DNA from: CAYJNO01 sp044432885
Lineage (GTDB): Bacteria; Bacillota_I; Bacilli_A; Erysipelotrichales; Erysipelotrichaceae
Length of the DNA stretch: 15,342 nucleotides
Assembly (NCBI GenBank): GCA_044432885.1
Contig: JAWXUG010000022.1
Span: forward strand, 1-15,342
Direction: 5' to 3'
A model generated the notes under the pieces. That model saw nothing but the letters and a program-made list of their open reading frames with translations. It was not told where the DNA came from and made no database searches. A program made the translations under genes and the position numbers. The stretch's first letter is position 1. Each line of letters starts with the position of its first letter. Positions 5,228-12,213 of the stretch are shown here, in pieces.

Positions 5228-6838
5228 CTAATTCGTATTCATTAAGATTCGTTTTGGGTTGAATCTCATAATCATCATTGATGGAATTAATATCGATATA
5301 AACACGATACCTAATCCTGCGACATAGATTTGTCCAATAATCCAAGGGCTAATGCTTACTTCATATTCACTAATCATATCTTCTAAGGTTATTTCTGTGA
5401 AATAATTGGTTTTGCCCCAATAATAGTAGTCCATTTCATTATCTTCTTCATCCACATCACTTACCTCAATTTGATAAGATAAGACTTTATCTCCAACTTG
5501 TTTGGCAATTAGACTACCACTTATTACCGCTAAACTAAATCCTAAGATTGCAACAAGGGCCAACTCTACAAAGAACTGTGCTACTATCTTAGCCTTACTT
5601 ACACCCATTGATAGTAAAACACCAATTTCATATTCTCGTGTTTTTAGCGTTAATGCGGTAATTAATGTGATAATAACAATCGCATTAATTAATACAAGTA
5701 ATACAATAAAGTTAGCAAATAAACTCATTGTCTCAAGTGGTTTTGATAATGTTTTAAAAGTATCATTATTAGCGTCAAAAACCATATAACTTCGCTCTTC
5801 TACTAATTGATATTCTTCTACAAAGTCTTCGACATCTAATGGATCATTTAATAATAAAGTAGCGCTTGTTACATAAGGCACGAAATCTTCCAATGTTGGC
5901 GTATTTTCAGGATCTTGATAATATTCTTCATCAGGATATCTTTCTTTATATGATTCCCACATCGCTAACTGAGTTTCAAAATCAGCTTCAACTGCCGCTG
6001 TATAAGGCATTAAAATAATATTTTCTGGAGATTCATACTTACTCATCCAATCAAAGTTATCAGCATTTGGATCAATGGTTTCACTGTTATCAAATATCCC
6101 GATAACTTCTACTTCTCTAACACTATTTTCTTTGGTGCTACCATAATAGGAGTCAAGTTCTCCATAGTCAAACATCACTGGATCATTGGTATAAATCGTA
6201 ATTGTATCCCCTACTGATATATTATTGTATTCTGCTAATGTATCAGTAATTAAGCATACAGGTGCATAATTATCCATATCTTCTTGGGTATACATTTCCC
6301 CGTCTACCAACGTGTAAATATTGTCAGCAAAATCAATCAAGTTTGGTGTCATTTCTTGGCGAACTTTAAACGCAGGTTCACCGCATGGATACTCAAAGTA
6401 ATTCCCATCTGTATCCGACATACCACACATTCCCATACTATCATTTTCTTCGCGTTCATTGCCTATTGGAACAGCTAAGAAATCCGATTCATACATCATT
6501 GTTGTTGACCCCATGTTGTAAGCCTTAACTCGTTCGTCCGTTACAACGTCAGCCAAAAATTCCCTATCTAAACGATAGCTTCCCTCATCATTATAAAATT
6601 CTTCTAATGCTTCTTCATCTAATGTCTCAGTGTACTCATACAATAAATCATAATCGATTTCATAAGTAACAATGGCTCTCATTTTTTGTCTTGTTAAATC
6701 TTGTGCGCTATCACTTGCATTACTTACGCCAAGTCCTATGATTACAAAATTACCAATCACAAAAAATGTTAAAAGTAGCAACATACTTTTAGTTAATCTT
6801 CTTGTCGTATTTTTTATTGCGCGTTTTAAAAATCCCAT
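5228..6838 (-). CDS. ABC transporter permease, FtsX/MacB-like
   Basis: The 536-residue protein starts at ATG 6838 (MGFLKRAIKN), six bases after GAGGTG at 6845-6850. A GTG three codons upstream lies inside that ribosome binding site and is rejected. Topology fits a four-helix FtsX-type permease: TM1 about 19-38, a large extracytoplasmic domain 39-373, then TM2 374-397, TM3 422-445 and TM4 500-522. The TM2-TM3 loop KTREYEIGVLLSMGVSKAKI and the final RFNPKRIL are hallmark FtsX/MacB elements. There is one permease gene, so a homodimer with two ATPase subunits is expected. The outer domain is very acidic and carries three cysteines (about 138, 152 and 195); the first two bracket a 13-residue loop and might form a disulfide. 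A second acidic loop (IEVSDVDEEDNEMDYYYWG) lies between TM3 and TM4. Substrate unknown. Confidence 0.92.
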   Translation of the reverse strand: MGFLKRAIKNTTRRLTKSMLLLLTFFVIGNFVIIGLGVSNASDSAQDLTRQKMRAIVTYEIDYDLLYEYTETLDEEALEEFYNDEGSYRLDREFLADVVTDERVKAYNMGSTTMMYESDFLAVPIGNEREENDSMGMCGMSDTDGNYFEYPCGEPAFKVRQEMTPNLIDFADNIYTLVDGEMYTQEDMDNYAPVCLITDTLAEYNNISVGDTITIYTNDPVMFDYGELDSYYGSTKENSVREVEVIGIFDNSETIDPNADNFDWMSKYESPENIILMPYTAAVEADFETQLAMWESYKERYPDEEYYQDPENTPTLEDFVPYVTSATLLLNDPLDVEDFVEEYQLVEERSYMVFDANNDTFKTLSKPLETMSLFANFIVLLVLINAIVIITLITALTLKTREYEIGVLLSMGVSKAKIVAQFFVELALVAILGFSLAVISGSLIAKQVGDKVLSYQIEVSDVDEEDNEMDYYYWGKTNYFTEITLEDMISEYEVSISPWIIGQIYVAGLGIVFISILIPSMMIMRFNPKRILMNTN

Positions 6839-6859
6839 ATACTTCACCTCTTCTTCCCC

Positions 6860-6888
6860 ATTATATAGCTACAAATATTTTATACAAA
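6860..6888 (-). promoter_or_regulatory. Promoter of the ABC transporter operon
   Basis: Minus strand: a perfect TATAAT lies at 6865-6860, with TTTGTA at 6888-6883 as a weak -35 at 17-bp spacing. The predicted leader is short and G/A-rich (GGGGAAGAAGAGGTG), placing the ribosome binding site about 10 nt from the transcript start. Confidence 0.5.
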
Positions 6889-6904
6889 TAACATCCTATG
6901 AAGG

Positions 6905-6928
6905 ATTTCTAAATTTTTCTTTAGAAAT
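6905..6928. repeat. Perfect inverted repeat upstream of the ABC promoter
   Basis: ATTTCTAAA (6905-6913) and TTTAGAAAT (6920-6928) are separated by TTTTTC. The repeat sits between the GH43 terminator and the ABC -35 element, about 17 bp upstream of the latter. It could be a regulator site or an auxiliary terminator hairpin; it has almost no G+C. Confidence 0.45.
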
Positions 6929-6929
6929 G

Positions 6930-6956
6930 AAAAAAGGGTTCACATTGAAACCCTTT
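6930..6956 (-). terminator. Rho-independent terminator of the GH43 gene
   Basis: AAAGGGTT (minus strand, 6956-6949) pairs with AACCC plus TTT (6940-6933) around an 8-nt loop. It is followed on the minus strand by a run of six T (6935-6930). It lies 12 bp after the GH43 stop codon and separates that gene from the ABC operon. Confidence 0.85.
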
Positions 6957-6968
6957 CTATAATTTTTT

Positions 6969-9038
6969 TTACTGATACGCCTCAATCAAACGATTAAGTT
7001 CATCTTCTGTAACCGTGATTACTGAACCATGTCTCACATCATCACTTGGTAATGTATAGTCCTCACTATCTAACCATTCAATTGTACTTGTTTCACTTAA
7101 TTCGCTAAACGCACCAACATAGAATATCTCATTATAATAATTATCCACATATAAATAATAAGTACCATTATCTAACGCTTTCACAACAAAGGGACCTTCT
7201 ACATATTTTTTGGTGAACAAGAAGTTTTCATCATAGGCTACAGAAAATAAAGAATCTAATGAATCTGTGGTACTGTAGAAAATAGTTTTTGCACCATCTC
7301 GCTCATCTTTATAAAATAAATAATATTTCCCATTCATCGTAATAATCGTAGCATCTATTACAGAATAGCCCGGCCCAAAAAAGGTATCTGGATAGGAAAA
7401 ATCAACAAAATCACTTGTGGTTACATAATAAATAGAACCATTATTTTCAGGATCTGAATAATAAATATAGTACATATCATTTTCATCATCGTAATAGAAT
7501 TCTGGTGCCCATGCACGATTCCCTGTACTCTTTATACTCGGAATATAATAAGCAATGGTTTGTAAACTATGATTACTTAAGTCAATTAAATCTTCACTAT
7601 GCCAAATATAGATCTCTGGATTATCATAGCCCTCTGTTGCCAATATTGTAAAATTTCCATCTTTATCTCTATTTATAAAAGGATCTCTTACTCGCCCATT
7701 TCCTAGTGATGAAGAAAGGGTAAAGTTATCTAGATTAATCCAATTTAATCCATCATAGCTATAAGCCATCTTTCCTTTTTCATTTTCTAAATCACCATTA
7801 AAATACATCATAATATAACCTGTATACGAATCTAACAATATGCCTTCGAATAACACCTGTTCGCTTACATCTTGATTACTAATCGTCGCTTGTAACGTGT
7901 AAGGCACTTTATCTTCATCGCTTAATTTATATAGGATACCCGAATCAATCGCAACCTCACCACTTATTGCAGTCCAACTTATCACTGATCCATTTTCTGT
8001 TAAGCTTGCTAACTCATATCCCTCATCTAAGATGTAACCCATATCTACCTTCAATGCTTTTACATCACGATACACATAGGTTTCACTACTTTCACAACGA
8101 AGCGTAAAATCAAAATCTTTGCGATAGGTTTGATTGTTGATTGTGGTCTGTATAGACAGGCTAACCACCTGATCTCCTTGCTCAACGGTTGGTAGGGTAA
8201 TCACACTCCTGTTATTTTGTATGTCTATAAACGCTGTATCACTACTTGTCCAAGTCGCTGGATAAGTATTATCCACTTCAGGATATAACCAGAAATTTTC
8301 CACTAAATCATCCATATAATCAAAAGTGATTCGCTCCAATAAAACCTCCGGATAAAATGACATGAATAAATCATCAATTTCTTCATCACTCATTGCTTCA
8401 TTCATGATTTTGAAATCTTGAAAGATTCCTTCAAAATGGTGATAATCATAGATTGTATCTTTTCCTACTGTAAATACCGCATCATTTAGTGATGTTGTAA
8501 GGTTATTGAAATAACCACTCACAATATTTTGTCCATTTAAATATAAACTAACTGTTCCATTATCCATTACTAGCGCTATATGATTAAATTCATTCACCTT
8601 CAATGTATAATCTTTATCTGCTACTAGCCATTCACCGCCATCTTTCGTTTCAAACCATAGATTTAACCCACTATTGCCCTGATCAAGTGAATTGGCAAGT
8701 CTTATAAATTGATTGTCCGCATCTTTTAAAACAAATATGTAATCATCTATCACATTATCTGTTGGTTTAATCCAAAAACTTATAGTATAAGTATCACTTT
8801 CATTCAAAATTTGACTACTAAACGAGTGTTCACCAGACGCATCAATAAGATAGGCATTCATGGTTAATCCTTCTACAACCAATGTTTCATCAACCATTGA
8901 ATCATCATAATATTCTATATCACCACCACCTAATGTCACATTGGCAGTTACTTGAATTTCATCATCCACTATCTCTTGGCTACATCCACATAAAAGAATT
9001 AAGATAAGTCCACTATACATCCATAATTTTCTCTTCAT
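6969..9038 (-). CDS. Lipoprotein glycoside hydrolase family 43 with LamG and Ig-like domains
   Basis: A 689-residue extracellular lipoprotein. The signal peptide ends in lipobox LCGC with lipidated C19. Domains in order: a LamG/concanavalin-like fold at about 50-225 (DTYTISFWIKPTD, NHIALVMDNGTVSLYLNGQ), two bacterial Ig-like modules at about 230-315 and 320-402 (WTSSDTAFID...; SVISWTAISGEVAID), and a five-bladed GH43 propeller at 405-689. Catalytic residues are present: base D452 (RVRDPF), pKa-modulating D562 (VIDATI) and acid E614 (VEGPF). The end RHGSVITVTEDE is typical of this GH43 branch. Likely activity is on arabinose-, xylose- or galactose-containing glycans; the subfamily cannot be fixed here. 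GAGG six bases before ATG 9038 supports the start. There are no sugar-uptake or regulator genes beside it, so it is an isolated surface enzyme rather than part of a visible utilisation locus. Confidence 0.93.
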   Translation of the reverse strand: MKRKLWMYSGLILILLCGCSQEIVDDEIQVTANVTLGGGDIEYYDDSMVDETLVVEGLTMNAYLIDASGEHSFSSQILNESDTYTISFWIKPTDNVIDDYIFVLKDADNQFIRLANSLDQGNSGLNLWFETKDGGEWLVADKDYTLKVNEFNHIALVMDNGTVSLYLNGQNIVSGYFNNLTTSLNDAVFTVGKDTIYDYHHFEGIFQDFKIMNEAMSDEEIDDLFMSFYPEVLLERITFDYMDDLVENFWLYPEVDNTYPATWTSSDTAFIDIQNNRSVITLPTVEQGDQVVSLSIQTTINNQTYRKDFDFTLRCESSETYVYRDVKALKVDMGYILDEGYELASLTENGSVISWTAISGEVAIDSGILYKLSDEDKVPYTLQATISNQDVSEQVLFEGILLDSYTGYIMMYFNGDLENEKGKMAYSYDGLNWINLDNFTLSSSLGNGRVRDPFINRDKDGNFTILATEGYDNPEIYIWHSEDLIDLSNHSLQTIAYYIPSIKSTGNRAWAPEFYYDDENDMYYIYYSDPENNGSIYYVTTSDFVDFSYPDTFFGPGYSVIDATIITMNGKYYLFYKDERDGAKTIFYSTTDSLDSLFSVAYDENFLFTKKYVEGPFVVKALDNGTYYLYVDNYYNEIFYVGAFSELSETSTIEWLDSEDYTLPSDDVRHGSVITVTEDELNRLIEAYQ

Positions 9039-9067
9039 TGATTACCTCGTTTATCTTTCTACATTTT

Positions 9068-9096
9068 ATCATAGACCTTTTATTTTTTGTCTTTAA
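9068..9096 (-). promoter_or_regulatory. Possible promoter of the GH43 gene in the divergent intergenic region
   Basis: Minus strand: TATGAT at 9073-9068 with TTAAAG at 9096-9091 at 17-bp spacing is a weak match to consensus. The 141-bp region 9039-9179 must also hold the promoter of the plus-strand gene at 9180; only a loose TATATT (9151-9156) is seen for it. Confidence 0.3.
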
Positions 9097-9179
9097 ATTG
9101 ATGAAAGCCCCTTACATATCATATTCGATGAAGCTTTTTTTAATTTTTGATATATTAATGCTAACCTAAGGAGAACAAA

Positions 9180-10547
9180 ATGACGACAATACGTAAACAA
9201 CTTTTTTTACTTCAACAAAACTTTTTTCCTATTTTATATTTTCAATTTTGGCATAAACTATTTGGCCTACTGATTTTATTTCCTTTTCTTGATTACTTTC
9301 TTAACTTTTCATTCTATCCCATTCAAATTGAATATTTAGATCTTTCATTATTTTTTGAACAGTTTCATTTTATTCCATTTTTATTAGGCTTTAAACTCAT
9401 TCTTATTTGGCTATACATAGAATATTATGTTATACGCTTTTTATATACTACCCCATCTATTTATTTAAGGGATATCTTTAATCAAGGGTTTAAAAGTTTT
9501 ATTCTTCAATTTTTTAATATTCATCAGTTTTTACCTTTTAGCTTATACACAATGATGTATATTTTTATTTATTGGATCATCATCTTATTTAAGCCTTCTA
9601 TTTCAGTTTTCATCTATCATAATGAATTGTTTTATCTTTCTCGATTCATCATTTTAGGATTATTTTTCATTTTCTTGTTGAGTACGCTTATTCTCTTTCC
9701 TATTCATGAACGAAAAAAAGAGCGCACTTTTCATAAAAATCGTTTTATGCATAAGCTATCCTTATTTACGATGTCAATATCCTTTATCATTTTATATAAT
9801 CTTTGTTTTTACTTGATTGAGCTTATCATCACCATCATCTTATATTATCATCTTTCTTTTTTTTCTTATGGTGAACTTTTGTCTTTGCGTATGACAATTA
9901 ATGCACTTAATGCCATTTTCTTACTTATTCTCATTCCGCTTTTCATTTCTTCGCTTATCAATGTTTCTTATTGTTATAAACCGATGTACAAATTTGAACG
10001 CTATCATAGCCATTTCTTTTCTCTTGGAATCCTGTCTTTTGCCTTTGCAGTCATATTTCTTGCGAGCTATCTATCTTTTCAAACGAAACCCTATCGACAA
10101 GAGTTATTTCAAGTAAGCTTAAGTTCTAATACATCGATGATTTCACTTTCTGATATCTACTATTTAGAAAGCAGCTCACTTTCGATAGATGAAGTTAACA
10201 GGATAGCTGAAGAAACTCATAACTATTCTATTATAGTCGATCATCGATTAGACGTTTTATCCCTTTGGAAAACTTATTTCCCTGATAGTCTAGTGCTTTT
10301 ATCAGATACTGCCATTGAATTAACTCAATATATTGATGGATACTTTGTTCCTATTGAAGATTTATCCAATACACTAGTGACAGAAAATATTTATACACGC
10401 TCTTTCAATCAAGCTTATCCTATCCAAAAAGCTTTAGCTCTTGATATTTCCGGCATCTTATCTAACAATATCTTATTGGCTCAAGCCCAACAGTATCATG
10501 AAGAAGGTAACTTATTTCTTTATTTGTTTAATTTCTTAAACTCATAA
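9180..10547 (+). CDS. Polytopic membrane protein resembling the membrane domain of GdpD-type phosphodiesterases
   Basis: A 455-residue protein, extremely rich in Phe, Leu, Ile and Tyr. About seven membrane helices are visible (25-43, 66-88, 117-137, 153-175, 195-222, 243-262, 278-300), followed by a ~155-residue soluble tail. The N-terminal part resembles the glycerophosphodiester phosphodiesterase membrane domain of Bacillota: an amphipathic start, a KLFGLLILFPFLDYFL-type first helix, then an IWLYIEYYVIRFL helix and a positively charged loop. In those enzymes the membrane part precedes a catalytic barrel starting HRG...PENT. Here no HRG, ExD or PENT motif follows. Parts of the tail (EETHNYSIIVDHRLDVLSLWKTY; a helix ending QAQQYHEEGN) loosely recall later strands of that barrel. 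If related, it has lost catalysis. AAGGAG six bases before ATG 9180 supports the start. An unrelated membrane protein remains possible. Confidence 0.6.
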   Translation: MTTIRKQLFLLQQNFFPILYFQFWHKLFGLLILFPFLDYFLNFSFYPIQIEYLDLSLFFEQFHFIPFLLGFKLILIWLYIEYYVIRFLYTTPSIYLRDIFNQGFKSFILQFFNIHQFLPFSLYTMMYIFIYWIIILFKPSISVFIYHNELFYLSRFIILGLFFIFLLSTLILFPIHERKKERTFHKNRFMHKLSLFTMSISFIILYNLCFYLIELIITIILYYHLSFFSYGELLSLRMTINALNAIFLLILIPLFISSLINVSYCYKPMYKFERYHSHFFSLGILSFAFAVIFLASYLSFQTKPYRQELFQVSLSSNTSMISLSDIYYLESSSLSIDEVNRIAEETHNYSIIVDHRLDVLSLWKTYFPDSLVLLSDTAIELTQYIDGYFVPIEDLSNTLVTENIYTRSFNQAYPIQKALALDISGILSNNILLAQAQQYHEEGNLFLYLFNFLNS

Positions 10548-10569
10548 AAAAAGCTCAAATGAGCTTTTT
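10548..10569. terminator. Bidirectional Rho-independent terminator
   Basis: AAAAAGCTC (10548-10556) and GAGCTTTTT (10561-10569) form a 9-bp perfect stem with an AAAT loop. It lies directly after the stop codon of the plus-strand membrane gene and three bases before the convergent PASTA gene stop, so it can end both transcripts. Confidence 0.88.
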
Positions 10570-10572
10570 ACA

Positions 10573-12123
10573 TTAGTTCGTCGTTGAGGTTGCGGACGGG
10601 CTTGGGGTTGCAACTACTTCTGGAGTAATTTTCTCTACAACCGTAACCACAACCTGATCGGTTTGATTAATATAGATGTTTCCAGTAAGCGCATTACAAC
10701 CTACTGTAATACTAAAGACATCCCCTACAGCTCCACCATTTAATGCTGTTTTATCCTCTGCGTTATTTTCATCAAATGAGCGATATTGTATATTACAATT
10801 TAGCGCACTCGCATCACAGAATGCACGCGCATCACTTTCTGTACCAGCTAATGCTGTTTGAAGGGCGCTGTCATCAATATATAATTTTTTACCTTTAGAG
10901 ACTGTTACTGTAATGGTTGTCCCCTTACTTACACTTCCACTTAGTTTACTTAAAATTGTGCCATATGCCGCATCATTTACTTCATATTTCGCAACAGGTG
11001 TTGGCATTTGCGCATCTCCGCCATCCCCTGTATTCAATTGATTTACCCAAGCCACCAATTCATCATAAGTGGTTCCGGTGAAATCTGCTAAGTCAATTTT
11101 TCCTAATGAATAAGATAAGTCTAAGATATTATCTCCTGTTACAATCGTTCCTTCTGAAATTGATTGAGATAATAATTTTCCTTCTTGTAAATCATTATAG
11201 ACTTTCTTTACATAACACTTAATGCCATTGGTAGCACACCAATCTAAGGCTCTTTCTTCACTCATTGTACTCAAATCCACCATGGTGATAGCCTTCCCTT
11301 TACTAATATAAACCTTAAAGCTATCTCCTTCTTTTAATTTTTCATTGGCTGCAACACTTGATGAAATAAATATTCCTTCAGCAATTTCATCATGATATTG
11401 CTCAATTTTTTCAACTGTTAATTTCTTTTCTTCAGCCCAATCCTCTATCATAGAAAAAGTTTGTTCCTTAAAATCAATCATCGTAACTTCCCCTGCTGGT
11501 TGTGGTCCTTTAGAAACTTTGATAGTAAGGGTAGTACCTCTTGTAAAGTCATCTTCATCTACATTGGTTAAGGTATACTCAATGACCCTATCTATTTCCA
11601 CATCATCAGAATATTCTGTTGAAATCTTTGTTTTAGATAACTTGTTGTCACTAATCCACGCTTTAATTTCTGATTGTTGCATTTCATTTAGATCAGGAAA
11701 TACAATTGCTTCATCAGGATCTGCTCCAAGAGATTGTACAAAAGTAATTTTCACATCTTTTTGTACCATCTCACCAGCTTCAATTGATTGACTGATGATT
11801 TCATCTTCCTCATAATCAAAGTTATATTCTTCCATAAAAATAATACCCGTTGTATCAATGCTTTGTTGTCTTACCCAAGCACTAATATCATCTTGTGTTT
11901 TTCCAACAAAATCTGGCATTTCAATACTTGGCTTAAATAGTAAAAACCAACTTGCTGCCGCTACGATTAAGACTGTTATAACCCCACCGATTAATAGTTT
12001 AGGATTAATGGAAAAAGCTGGTCTATCAACACGTATCACTTTTTCTTCTTGAAAGCTCTCTATTTTCTTTTTATTTTCAACTTCTTTAGATAATTCACTT
12101 AAATAATCTCTTTTTTCACTCAT
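10573..12123 (-). CDS. PASTA-repeat membrane protein without kinase domain
   Basis: The 516-residue protein starts at ATG 12123 (MSEKRDYLSEL), after GAGGGAG at 12131-12137; an upstream TTG overlaps that site and is rejected. A charged cytoplasmic segment (1-41) precedes one membrane helix (about 42-63). The outside part carries PASTA-like repeats at about 67-133, 140-206, 212-277, 278-342 and 342-413, each with a helix then a [TV]-x-V-x-[VI]-S-K-G-type end (IKVSKGP, VYISKGK, VTVSKGK), plus a degenerate sixth at about 414-497 and a Ser/Thr/Pro-rich tail. PASTA domains bind muropeptides or beta-lactams and usually sit on Ser/Thr kinases or class B PBPs; here neither enzyme domain is present, so it is probably a cell-wall sensor or scaffold. 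Repeats 4 and 6 each hold a C-x6-C pair (C296/C303, C436/C443) at equivalent positions. Confidence 0.88.
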   Translation of the reverse strand: MSEKRDYLSELSKEVENKKKIESFQEEKVIRVDRPAFSINPKLLIGGVITVLIVAAASWFLLFKPSIEMPDFVGKTQDDISAWVRQQSIDTTGIIFMEEYNFDYEEDEIISQSIEAGEMVQKDVKITFVQSLGADPDEAIVFPDLNEMQQSEIKAWISDNKLSKTKISTEYSDDVEIDRVIEYTLTNVDEDDFTRGTTLTIKVSKGPQPAGEVTMIDFKEQTFSMIEDWAEEKKLTVEKIEQYHDEIAEGIFISSSVAANEKLKEGDSFKVYISKGKAITMVDLSTMSEERALDWCATNGIKCYVKKVYNDLQEGKLLSQSISEGTIVTGDNILDLSYSLGKIDLADFTGTTYDELVAWVNQLNTGDGGDAQMPTPVAKYEVNDAAYGTILSKLSGSVSKGTTITVTVSKGKKLYIDDSALQTALAGTESDARAFCDASALNCNIQYRSFDENNAEDKTALNGGAVGDVFSITVGCNALTGNIYINQTDQVVVTVVEKITPEVVATPSPSATSTTN

Positions 12124-12151
12124 AAAAAACTCCCTCAATTCACATAGTATT

Positions 12152-12160
12152 ATTATACCA
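12152..12160 (-). promoter_or_regulatory. Extended -10 promoter of the PASTA gene
   Basis: Minus strand TGGTATAAT (12160-12152) is a perfect extended -10 element, about 30 bp upstream of ATG 12123. Its presence suggests the PASTA gene is transcribed on its own as well as by read-through from uvrB. Confidence 0.65.
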
Positions 12161-12180
12161 TTGTAGAATCGAGGGATATG

Positions 12181-12211
12181 TAAGGTATTCCTTAAACAAA
12201 TCTTAAGATTT
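12181..12211. repeat. Two adjacent short palindromes after uvrB
   Basis: TAAGG-TATT-CCTTA (12181-12194) and the 14-bp perfect palindrome AAATCTTAAGATTT (12198-12211) lie between the uvrB stop and the PASTA promoter. Neither has a clear T-tract, so they are at best a weak terminator for uvrB; they could also be a regulator site. Confidence 0.45.
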
Positions 12212-12213
12212 CT

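Noticed and set aside
9901..10116. A 71-codon plus-strand frame inside the GdpD-like gene
   Set aside because: It is a shifted-frame shadow; the hydrophobic composition comes from the T-rich membrane coding sequence.
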